This document shows, in pieces, positions 1 through 7,783 of a stretch of DNA of 22,166 nt (within the stretch, counting starts at the first letter, position 1; each line of letters starts with the position of its first letter). The notes under the pieces are model-generated. The model was not told where the DNA came from and made no database searches. It saw only the letters and a list, made by a program, of their open reading frames with translations. Both the position numbers and the translations under genes were made by a program. Source of the stretch: Chrysochromulina tobinii (lineage: Eukaryota; Haptophyta; Prymnesiales; Chrysochromulinaceae); the NCBI GenBank assembly GCA_001275005.1, contig JWZX01001074.1, positions 1-22,166 on the forward strand. The letters are read 5' to 3'.

Positions 1-579
1 CCTCGCCGCCGCCGCCCTCGCAGCCCGGCCGCCGCCCACGCCGCGAGGAATGAGTCCGCGGAGCGTGGTACCGGCCACGTCCTTGATCACGAGGTGTTAC
101 CAGGTATCGACAGTATCATCCTAAGTCTCCTCTAGTCTTCCCTGGCGCCCCTGGGGCGCCTGCGGCGCCGTTTTCTTTTTTTTCTTTTCCACGCAACACT
201 ACGGAAAAAAAGCCGAAATTCAGTAATTCACACGACCGACAAGGCGTCGTGTCGAGCAGCTTCTCGAGTTGGCTGTCTTGGTTCAAGTAATGATAGAAAC
301 ATAAGTAGGTACGTGTCTATCACTGGACACAGTGACTCTATCCTCAACTGACACAAGAGGGGCATGCAGAGGGGTGCATTACACTTCCCATGCATGAGAG
401 TCAGCCCTCCTGTTTTCTGCGGACTCATCAGCCGAAATTGGTCTCCGATAAAACATCGTGCGCAGCGCGGCCACTGCGAGCGGATACGCGTGGATAAGGC
501 ACACGTGAGCGGCGGCGGTTGGTGGGCGACTGGGAGGGATCTCAAAGGCTCGAGGTACATGAGCGCGCACCTATTCGAA
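1..579. other. Left-edge region without a defensible gene
   Basis: No gene is called here. Plus-strand frames are open from the window edge to stops near 124 and 138, so the 3' end of an upstream gene could lie here, but nothing in the short translations is recognisable. At 144-160 there is a GC-rich odd palindrome (GGCGCCCC-T-GGGGCGCC), followed by another GGCGCC and then a T-rich tract at 171-188. The stretch from about 190 to 579 is downstream of ASF1 and should contain its 3' UTR. Short ORFs on both strands have no family features and look like chance. Confidence 0.5.
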
Positions 580-1044
580 TCATGTCCAGTCGATCTGGTA
601 GCGAGTGACGCGCGGCTTATCGGCCAGGATGTTGCGCACGATGCGCTCGTAGATCGGGTACTCCGGTGGCGCCTCGTTGAGTTCGAGGCAGTCGTATTCG
701 CTGTTTACGTAGTAGCCAATGCGGATGAACTCACGGTCGCGGTAGAAGCATGAGAGCAGGATGACGGTCACGCCGAGCAAATCGTGCAGCGGGATTTTGC
801 TCGGGTCGGGAGGTTCGGCCTGAAAGACGATCTTGTAGCCGCCCACCTGCATGGGCCCCACAAGCACGGAGTCGAGGAGCTGATCATACTCGTCGCTCTC
901 AGCGGAGCCCACGTAGATGAGTTTCCACTCAATATCCTCGCTGATCGGCGCGAGGCACTCGAAGCTCACCTCGAACTGGAAGGGGTTGTCGAACCGAGCG
1001 GGGTTGTCGAGCACTGACACATTGGTCACCGAGACGCACGCCAT
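580..1044 (-). CDS. ASF1: Histone H3-H4 chaperone ASF1
   Basis: ASF1 is the nuclear chaperone that binds the H3-H4 dimer and hands it to CAF-1 or HIRA for nucleosome assembly in replication and transcription. The 154-residue product is the complete conserved immunoglobulin-like core. It shows the family blocks in order: the N-terminal strand with NPARFDNPFQFEV, the EDIEWKLIYVGSAES segment, YDQLLDSVLVGP, the GVTVILLSCFYRDREFIRIG strand that carries the H3-contact valine region, GYYVNSEY, and the closing RNILADKPRVTR. It stops directly after the core, without the acidic tail of yeast ASF1 or the long tails of animal ASF1. The start is an ATG at 1044 and the frame is uninterrupted, so no intron is needed. 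An E2F-like site lies about 53 bases upstream, which fits S-phase expression. Confidence 0.96.
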   Translation of the reverse strand: MACVSVTNVSVLDNPARFDNPFQFEVSFECLAPISEDIEWKLIYVGSAESDEYDQLLDSVLVGPMQVGGYKIVFQAEPPDPSKIPLHDLLGVTVILLSCFYRDREFIRIGYYVNSEYDCLELNEAPPEYPIYERIVRNILADKPRVTRYQIDWT

Positions 1045-1928
1045 CGGATCGGCGGGGCGATTTTGTCAGATTTGTACCGGTACCACGTCCACAAAATTTG
1101 GCGCGAAGGCTTCGGCGAAGGACCCACCCTGTCAATCAGTCACTCAACAGTGCCAACCTGTCAACTGACAGTCATGTCGCGGTTCCCCCGCCCACACTCC
1201 GTCTCAAGGGACGGCGCCGCTGTGCAACACAAGTTATTACTAATTACTCGCTCTCTCCGTCGGACTCCTCGTGCCCTCGGACTCCTTCACCTTTTTGCTA
1301 TCGATTTAGGATTTTCGATTACGATATCGAGCGCGTGAGGTCGTGCTCTCCCAGCGCAGCGCACAGTGTGATCCCTGTCGCTCGCTGCCCGTAGATGCTG
1401 CTGGGTGGTCGGTCGCAATTGGTCGGTCGACGCGCGGGTGTGGCGGGGCCAGAGGCCTGTTCTTCCGGGCGCGCATGCGGGCGCGGTCCACCTCGCGGAC
1501 GGGTGTGCGCGGTGGCTGCGCTCTTCCTCTTGCTTCAGCCTTCACATTAGGACATTTGTTCGTAGGCGCGCTAGGCCGCGTCGCGCCATGCTCCATGCTG
1601 CCCTTTCTTCACGCAATTTTAAGAAGGCTATACCATTCTATATCTGAGGCTCACCTGCTCTTACCGACCTGCAGGAAGGGAATGTGCGAAACCTTGCCGC
1701 CCGCAATGTATGATTGCGGGGGCAACGCAATGTTGGGGTCAATCGTCAGGGATCGAGGCATCGAGCATCGAACAGACCGACACAGTGCACACTACGTGCG
1801 CGACATCTGTTGACACTCGACTTGTTCTCACACCTTGACAAATGTTGAGATGATCCGTCTCCCGGGACCTAAGTACAACTTGTCGACGCTAGTACATGCT
1901 TGACCACTAAAGATCGCAGAGGGCGCTG
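1045..1928. other. Intergenic region between ASF1 start and the 3' end of the XK-like gene
   Basis: The first 100 bases hold the ASF1 promoter. The rest is mixed-composition DNA with no recognised domain. The longest plus-strand frame (1343-1813) begins with GTG and has the arginine/serine/cysteine-rich composition typical of chance frames in GC-rich DNA. Bases near 1860-1928 should hold the 3' UTR of the large minus-strand gene. Confidence 0.5.
1074..1107 (-). promoter_or_regulatory. ASF1 promoter elements: E2F-like site and ACCGGT palindrome
   Basis: Read in the ASF1 direction, 1107-1097 is TTCGCGCCAAA, which matches the classical E2F/DP site (TTTCGCGCCAAA) except at the first base. It sits 53 bases before the ATG. 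Closer to the gene, 1074-1083 is the perfect palindrome GTACCGGTAC. ASF1 genes are known E2F targets in animals and plants, so placement and gene identity agree. Binding here is inference. Confidence 0.55.
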
Positions 1929-4900
1929 TCAAAATCCAGGGCCCTTGAGTTGCCAGTCTGGAAAGCCGGCATTCCGAAGCTCGGCTATGCTGAAGCCGCC
2001 CTTTTTGAGCTCCTTGGCCGTCAGCCCGATGGCCTTGAGTTCGATTGCAGTGAAATCAGCCGCCTTCAGCTCGTCGGCGGTGAACGCCGCCGCCTTGACC
2101 TCATCCGGCGTGTAGCCGCCGTGCTTGAGCTCAACGGCCGAGAAGCCGATCATTTGCAGCTGGTATGCGAGCAGACCACCCTCGCGCATTTCGGTAGGCG
2201 TGAAACCCGCCGTCTTGAGCACCTTGGGCCCGTAGCCGCCATCGTAGAGCTCGCCCGCGCTGAACCCGACCGCATGAAGCTCGACCGCCGAGAAGCCTGA
2301 GAGGCGCAGCTCGGGCACCTTGAACGCAAAGGCGCGAAACTCTGCCGCGGTGAACCCGACCTGCCGAAGCTCCTTGACAGAGAACCCTGCATTGTACAGC
2401 TCGGTGGGCTCAACCCGCGCAAGCTTGAGCTCGGTGGCAGTGAAGCCAACGTTCCGCAGCTCGTTCACCGTGAAGCCTACGCCGCGGAGGTTGGCCGCGT
2501 CGATGCCAATCGCCCTGAGGTCCTTCGCGCTGAAGCCGCCGGCCCGAAGCTCGATCACGGTGTACCCAATCGCCTTGAGTTCCTTGGCCGAGAATTCTCC
2601 CGCCTTGAGCTCGGCGGCCGAAAAGCCCGATGCCTTGAGCGCTGGTGCCTGGAAGCCTCCCTGGCGCAGTTGCTTCATGGTATATCCGATTTGCTGCAGC
2701 TCGGTGGCTGTGAACCCGCCATCCTTGAGGTCCTCCACCGTAAACCCGCCCTCTCTGAGCTCGTCGCCCTGCACGCCAATGGAGCGCAGGTCCTTAACGG
2801 TGTACCCACCTTCCCGAAGCTGCTTCACAGTAAAGCCGGCGTGCTTGAGCTCGCGCGTCGAGTACCCAGCGAAGCGCAACTCGACCATGGTGCATCCGCC
2901 ATCCTTGAGCTCCTTGAGCAGGAATCCCTCCTCCTTGAGCTCCTTGGCGGTGAACCCCTCCGTCTTGAGTTCCTGGAACGTAAACGTGTTGCGCTGCAAC
3001 AAGCCGCCATCCTTGATCTCCCTTCCGCTGTACCCCGCTAACTTGAGCTGGGTGCCGTTGAAGCCGACGAAGGCCAACTCCTTGGCGGTGAATTCAGCTT
3101 CCCTCAGCTCGACAGGCGCGAATCCCGCCGCCTTGAGATCCTCGGCCGTGCAGCCGACAGCCTTCAAATCAGTTGCGTTGAACCCTCCTGTCTTGAGCTC
3201 CTTGGCTGTTGCACCCGCTTGCTTGCACTCTTCGGCGGTATACGCGCCGAGACGCATCTCCTCAACAGTATAGCCTCCCTGGATCATATCCTGTGCGTCA
3301 AAGCTCGTCTGCTTGAGATCTGATGCCGAGTATCCGCCGGCCTTCAATTCGGCGGCGGTGAAGCCGGACTGGTCGAGCTGGAGCGCGGTGTAGCCAACGG
3401 CCCTCAACTCCTTGGGCTTGAAGGCCGCACTCCTGAGATCGTCCAACGTAAAATTGGCCGCAATCAGCTGCTTGGCGGTAGCGCCCACGCCGCGCATGAT
3501 CTTGGCGCTGAAGCCGACCACTCGCAGCTCATGGCAGCTGAAGCCATGCCCGCTAGCGTACAAGTCCTTGACGGTGTACCCCACGTCCTTGAGCTCTTGC
3601 GCCGAGAAACCCACCTCCATCATCGCCCTCGCGGTGAAGCCAGCCTTGCGCAGCGTCGACGCGGTCACGTCCGCCGCCTTGAGCTGGTCGATTGAGAAGC
3701 CGCCTTCCTTGAGTTCCTTGCAGAGGAACCCACCAGCCATCAGGTCCTCCGCCGTAAAGCCTCCGGCCTTCAGGTCCTGAGCCAGGAAGCCGCCGTCCTT
3801 GAGCTCACGCACCGTGCAGCCGGCCGCCCGTAGCTCAGATGCGGACGTGTATCCAGCGAGGCGCAGCTCATTTGCCGAGAATCCGCCGGATGTGAGCTCG
3901 CGTGCCTCAAAGTTCGCCGCATGCAGCTGCATCGGCGTGAAGCCCGCGGCCTTGAGCTCCTTGGCCGAGTATCCCACAGCCTTCATTTGTTCCAGCGTGA
4001 TGCCCTCCACCTTGAGGCCAATTGCAGAGATGCCTGCAGCCTTCAGGTCCGCCACAGACGCACCCGCGCCCGTGAGGTCGGCGAGCGACGCGCCTGCGGC
4101 CCGTAACTCCTCGGCACCATAGCCCACCTCCTGCAGCGCATGTGCCGAGAAGCCGGCGGCACGCAGCTCGGTCAGCGGGTACGCCACCGCCCGCAGCTCA
4201 GCCGCCAGACATCCCGCCTCCTTGAGTTCCAAGGCCGTGTACCCCGCGCCCTTGAGCACCTCGACGGACCACTGTGAAGCGAGCAGCTCAGTTGCCATGT
4301 ACCCGGCGGGCCTAAGCTTCTTGGCAGTGAACTGCGCTTCCTTCATTTCTACCGCATTGTAGCCCGCCGCCTTCAATTCGCCCGCGCCGTAGCCGGCGAC
4401 CCTCAGGTCGCCTGCCATGAAGTCGGCCACCCTCATCTCGGTCGCGCTGTACCCGGCATTGCGTAACTCAGTCGCGTCATAACCGCCACCTTTGAGCTCG
4501 AGCAGCTCAAAGTGGACGTTGCGCAGGTCAATCGCAGAAAATTTGGCCCGCCGGAGCTCCTCGACGGTGTACCCAAGCGGCTTGAGGTCCTTGGCCACAA
4601 ACGAGCCCTGCCTCAGCTCAGTGGGCGTGAAGCCGCTCTCCTTGAGCTGACTAGCCTGATACCCGACGCCCTTGAGCTGTTTGACGGTAAATCCACCATG
4701 CTTGAGGTCCTCGAGAGAAAAGTACTTCGACGACTTGAGCTGCGCCGCCGTGTACCCACCCTTTCTGAGCTCTGCGGCGGTGAAGCCCACCTCACCCAGC
4801 TCGGCCGCCATGTGCGCCGCCTCCCTCATCTCGGTCGCGGTGAAGCCGCCCTGCCTGAGCTCGAAGAGCGAGAAGGCCTTTAACTTGAGCTCGCCCACTT

Positions 4901-6464
4901 TGAAGCCGACGTCGCGGAGCGCCTCTGCGCAGACCAAGCTCGCTAGGTGGCCCCGGCGCATCCAGCCGTCAGAAATGAGCTGTGTGATCGACTTCTCCCA
5001 CTCATCCTTGCTCAACCGGCCTTTCCTGCCCTCGGACAGTATCTTGGCGATCTCGTCACCAGCTTTGTGAATCTCAACCGAGCTTTCGGGACCGTGCGTG
5101 CCCTCCACGACCCGGCGCATCAGATCACCCATGAAGAAAATCTCCTCGCGCCATGGGCCGCCCGAGCTCATGAAGCGCTGCTTTCGCATCGTGGCCATCG
5201 CCTTATCTCGCCCCTCGCGCAGGGCCTCCACGGGGATGATATATCCACTCTTTTTGGTCAGAACAAGTTCCCTGAGGCTGCTGAGCGTTGCCTGCGAGCG
5301 TGCCATCGCCTCAACCAGCGGCGCGCCACTCTCCGCCGATCCTATGCAATCGTGGCCAAACTTTAGCCCCGATTCCGAGAGGTCAAGGTGTGTGAGGCTC
5401 GAGTTCTGGATGAGCGCATCGATGAGCGGCAGCACCTCTGATGGGTCAAGCTCATAAGAGCAGGTCCACTCCATGATCGCGCCCTTTTTGAGCGCGTCCA
5501 GCGGCAGCCCTGCGCCCACGTTCCACAGTTGGATGCCCTTCGCGATCACCGTGAGCCCTGCCTGCCGCGCGCTTTGTACCAGCTCGATCCACGTCATTTC
5601 AGAGGCGAGCGTAGAGACAATTATGGAGACGGGCAGCGCCGAGATGAAGGGCAGCATGAGCGACTGAGAGTGCGTGACTGTGCCGGTTTCCTCGTTGTGG
5701 AGGATGATGATGTAGATGCATGCCTGCAGCAGGCATTGCGGCAAGCTCTCAACGAGCACCTCGGTGATGATGCGCGTCGCCTTGTAGGCTGGCACGAACT
5801 GGCGCAGCCAGTCGGGAATGGGTAGCACAGCGAGTAGCCCAAAGGGTTCGAGGAACATGAGGATGTCGAACACAAACAGCCCCAGAGGAAAGCCGAATAT
5901 CATGAAGAGAAGGTAGATGGGATGGTCGCGACCAAAGGTGGAGCGAAGGTAAGGAAGCACGCGCAAGTAGACGACTCCAAACTGGACGATGAGTATCGAG
6001 GCTGACATCGCGCACCATAGATAGTTGCCCGTCGTATAAAGGAGCACGATGACCTTCAAGTCCGAGTATACGTCGGCGAAGTAGAGGCCAACCACCAACA
6101 ACCCTCGGCCCGAGCGTGCTAAGATCTGGCAGACGGCGCTGCCCAGCACCACGTTGACGAGGTCCGTCTGGCCGTTGGTACTCTTCTTTTTCGTCTCCTC
6201 CTTTTCAGAGGACCCTCCGTGCAGGATGGAGCGCAGCTCGTTGCCCCGTGCCTTCAGGATCTTGAGGCGATTGCGAGCGTCGATGGCCTGCTCCGATGTC
6301 GCCTTATTGTAGACCTTTACTTTGATCTCGAGCTCCTCTACCTGATCGGTGTTGCGTCTCAGCTCTCTGGCGAGCTTTTCGGGGCTCAGCTTGCTACCCT
6401 CCACCTTGCCACCCTCGTCCGCCTCGCTGAGCCGCTGATTAGCCTTTTTTTTGCCGCTTCTCAT
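1929..6464 (-). CDS. XK-related-like membrane domain, leucine-rich stretch and 98 decapeptide repeats (main ORF of a split gene)
   Basis: Numbered from the first ATG (6464), the product is 1511 residues; the frame is open back to 6500. Residues 25-80 are charged and coiled-coil-like. Residues 115-290 hold about five or six hydrophobic helices that resemble XK-related (XKR) proteins: a helix with FADVYSDLKVIVLLY, a GNYLWC turn, and a later helix with ESLPQCLLQ (239-247), close to the family's E-x-x-P-Q-x-x-L-Q. Animal XKR proteins are phospholipid scramblases or their partners; the activity here is unknown. Residues about 345-402 contain leucine-rich-repeat-like segments (SSLTHLDLSESGL; SSLRELVL). 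From 517 to the end the protein is a decapeptide array. No eukaryotic ribosome would normally start here, because the frame is a one-base shift away from the upstream ORF 6439-7290. The two are probably one gene of about 1786 residues. Confidence 0.85.
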   Translation of the reverse strand: MRSGKKKANQRLSEADEGGKVEGSKLSPEKLARELRRNTDQVEELEIKVKVYNKATSEQAIDARNRLKILKARGNELRSILHGGSSEKEETKKKSTNGQTDLVNVVLGSAVCQILARSGRGLLVVGLYFADVYSDLKVIVLLYTTGNYLWCAMSASILIVQFGVVYLRVLPYLRSTFGRDHPIYLLFMIFGFPLGLFVFDILMFLEPFGLLAVLPIPDWLRQFVPAYKATRIITEVLVESLPQCLLQACIYIIILHNEETGTVTHSQSLMLPFISALPVSIIVSTLASEMTWIELVQSARQAGLTVIAKGIQLWNVGAGLPLDALKKGAIMEWTCSYELDPSEVLPLIDALIQNSSLTHLDLSESGLKFGHDCIGSAESGAPLVEAMARSQATLSSLRELVLTKKSGYIIPVEALREGRDKAMATMRKQRFMSSGGPWREEIFFMGDLMRRVVEGTHGPESSVEIHKAGDEIAKILSEGRKGRLSKDEWEKSITQLISDGWMRRGHLASLVCAEALRDVGFKVGELKLKAFSLFELRQGGFTATEMREAAHMAAELGEVGFTAAELRKGGYTAAQLKSSKYFSLEDLKHGGFTVKQLKGVGYQASQLKESGFTPTELRQGSFVAKDLKPLGYTVEELRRAKFSAIDLRNVHFELLELKGGGYDATELRNAGYSATEMRVADFMAGDLRVAGYGAGELKAAGYNAVEMKEAQFTAKKLRPAGYMATELLASQWSVEVLKGAGYTALELKEAGCLAAELRAVAYPLTELRAAGFSAHALQEVGYGAEELRAAGASLADLTGAGASVADLKAAGISAIGLKVEGITLEQMKAVGYSAKELKAAGFTPMQLHAANFEARELTSGGFSANELRLAGYTSASELRAAGCTVRELKDGGFLAQDLKAGGFTAEDLMAGGFLCKELKEGGFSIDQLKAADVTASTLRKAGFTARAMMEVGFSAQELKDVGYTVKDLYASGHGFSCHELRVVGFSAKIMRGVGATAKQLIAANFTLDDLRSAAFKPKELRAVGYTALQLDQSGFTAAELKAGGYSASDLKQTSFDAQDMIQGGYTVEEMRLGAYTAEECKQAGATAKELKTGGFNATDLKAVGCTAEDLKAAGFAPVELREAEFTAKELAFVGFNGTQLKLAGYSGREIKDGGLLQRNTFTFQELKTEGFTAKELKEEGFLLKELKDGGCTMVELRFAGYSTRELKHAGFTVKQLREGGYTVKDLRSIGVQGDELREGGFTVEDLKDGGFTATELQQIGYTMKQLRQGGFQAPALKASGFSAAELKAGEFSAKELKAIGYTVIELRAGGFSAKDLRAIGIDAANLRGVGFTVNELRNVGFTATELKLARVEPTELYNAGFSVKELRQVGFTAAEFRAFAFKVPELRLSGFSAVELHAVGFSAGELYDGGYGPKVLKTAGFTPTEMREGGLLAYQLQMIGFSAVELKHGGYTPDEVKAAAFTADELKAADFTAIELKAIGLTAKELKKGGFSIAELRNAGFPDWQLKGPGF
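1932..4916 (-). repeat. 30-bp coding tandem array: 98 decapeptide repeats
   Basis: Residues 517-1511 of the large protein divide into 98 consecutive units plus a five-residue stub. The consensus is [KR]-x-[AG]-G-[FY]-[ST]-A-x-[ED]-L. Only four units break the ten-residue step: unit 7 (11 residues), unit 36 (11), unit 46 (12) and unit 64 (16). The bookkeeping closes exactly at the stop codon. Units differ strongly in DNA sequence, so this is an old, selected protein repeat rather than a recent minisatellite. The likely fold is a helical solenoid of short helices separated by Gly-aromatic turns, which is inference. I know no named family to assign with confidence. Confidence 0.93.
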
Positions 6465-7290
6465 CCTGCGCAGCAATCTGGCGGGCCTCCCACCAATCTG
6501 TCATGTCTTTGAGGAAGAGGACGAAGGTGCCCACCGCAAACGCGATGCCAAAGTTGAGGGAGAGGAGGGCGACCGGATGCTTCTTACCCCACTCGAACAT
6601 TTTGTCGGCCTCGTAGCCGAGCATGCCAATGATGCCCACATCGCTCGGGAGGGCGGCAGCCCCATCGCCATCCGAACTACTTTGAACGACTTGTACGGCA
6701 AGCTCCAAGCCGGCGAAGATAATCGCCCCGACAAACAAATAACTGCATAACGAGCTCGAGAGGAAGTCATCAATCCAATCGATGACCCAATCGTATGCCA
6801 CTCGTAGGCAGTTGTTTTCGGGAATCGGAGGCGGCACGAGGACGAGTCCCACCTCAACGTCTGCACTCGTGCACGCAGCAGAAGCCGGCGCAGCCGACCC
6901 TCCTGCGACTGGAACGGGCCCTGGCGCTAATGGGCTGTCAAAGGGACTGTGCCCAGTCTCCATGCGCAGCTGCGCAACCCGCTCCTTTGCTGACAACACC
7001 TTAAAAATGCTCTTGCGCTTCTGCGGTGAAGGCGTCAATAACGTTTCTTCCGAAGCCGAAGGGTCTGCAGCAGGCGGAACCAGGCTGGGAGGACTCCTGG
7101 ATGGCTGCAGTGGTCGCTGAGGTGGCGGCAGAGCAGCACTGGGTCCTAGCGGTACTTCTATAGAGGCTGGATGCGGCCGCCTAATCCGTGGCAAGCCTGG
7201 CGCTGAAGGCAGTGATGAAGGCGATGAAGGCTCCTGAACCGGCGGTGAAGGCGGCAGCGATTCACCCGGCTCCTGCGTCAACCGCGACAT
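6439..7290 (-). CDS. N-terminal part of the XK-like/decapeptide gene: proline-rich region with two membrane helices
   Basis: This 283-residue frame starts at an ATG at 7290 and ends at TAA 6439-6441. Residues 1-160 are disordered, rich in proline, serine and alanine. Residues about 181-201 (YLFVGAIIFAGLELAVQVV) and 238-260 (HPVALLSLNFGIAFAVGTFV) are hydrophobic helices. It then becomes charged (DMTDWWEARQ, QDEKRQKKG) and stops three codons after an A8 run. The downstream frame continues the same charged style (KKKANQRLSEADEGGK) and overlaps this ORF in the +1 frame. With A7 instead of A8 the two read through as one protein. A TATA box about 125 bases upstream fits one promoter for the whole locus. 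On its own the ORF has no recognisable function. Confidence 0.75.
   Translation of the reverse strand: MSRLTQEPGESLPPSPPVQEPSSPSSLPSAPGLPRIRRPHPASIEVPLGPSAALPPPQRPLQPSRSPPSLVPPAADPSASEETLLTPSPQKRKSIFKVLSAKERVAQLRMETGHSPFDSPLAPGPVPVAGGSAAPASAACTSADVEVGLVLVPPPIPENNCLRVAYDWVIDWIDDFLSSSLCSYLFVGAIIFAGLELAVQVVQSSSDGDGAAALPSDVGIIGMLGYEADKMFEWGKKHPVALLSLNFGIAFAVGTFVLFLKDMTDWWEARQIAAQDEKRQKKG
6445..6452 (-). other. A8 homopolymer at the frame break of the XK-like gene
   Basis: Coding-strand codons are CGG CAA AAA AAA GGC TAA in the upstream frame and GGC AAA AAA AAG GCT AAT in the downstream frame. Removing one A fuses the frames without loss of any domain. A base-call or assembly error is the simplest cause. 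A real allele, or polymerase or ribosome slippage on the A run, are alternatives. Confidence 0.85.
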
Positions 7291-7783
7291 CGGCCTTCAC
7301 TCTGCGCTCGGCGTGCTCGCCCTGCGCGTGCGCACGAACGTCGGACCGGCTGCAGACCCGCACCTGTCGCGAGGGTGGGGCACAACGCAAAGACGCGCAT
7401 TTGGCGAGTGAACTTTTATAAATGGGAAACACTTTTTGTATATTCCGTCCAACGTCCAAATCGGGAACTTAGCAGGAAGCACTTGAAAGGAGGGGGGCTT
7501 TTCGAGCACCACGCGTAGGAACCTACTGAATCGCTGTGTCCTGACTGTCACCGTGTGCCCGACTCTGTCTCGACTGTGAGCCACCTGAGCCTCTATAGGT
7601 TGGGAGGGTTCAAGGGAATAAACAAGGGTCGAGGGTTTCAACTTTCATACATTCACACACAAGTACACACCATCAGGAATCACGCGCCGACGCCCGTGTG
7701 TCTCCGACGCTTGTCTCGTGTCAACGTTCACACCAACAAATTCACGCCAGGGTCGTGTCTCTGTGTCTTGTGTTTCACAAAAA
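7291..7783. promoter_or_regulatory. Divergent promoter region of the XK-like gene (minus) and the DNAJC2-like gene (plus)
   Basis: The 493 bases between the two start codons contain no convincing gene. In the minus direction 7420-7413 reads TATAAAAG, a consensus TATA box about 125 bases before the ATG at 7290. The same spot reads TATAAA on the plus strand (7417-7422). Nothing equally clear precedes the plus-strand ATG at 7784. The short ORFs here have no family features. Confidence 0.55.

Noticed and set aside
1343-1813. 156-residue plus-strand ORF
   Set aside because: It begins with GTG, has chance-like composition and no motif, and lies in an intergenic region.
2320-3273. 317-residue plus-strand ORF and several others opposite the decapeptide array
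   Set aside because: They are the antisense shadow of a 30-bp periodic coding array, serine- and leucine-rich by codon complement, with no domain.
6439-6476. Two overlapping genes, as in a bacterial operon
   Set aside because: The window is eukaryotic; the downstream frame starts within the upstream one at a homopolymer, and both parts look like one membrane protein.
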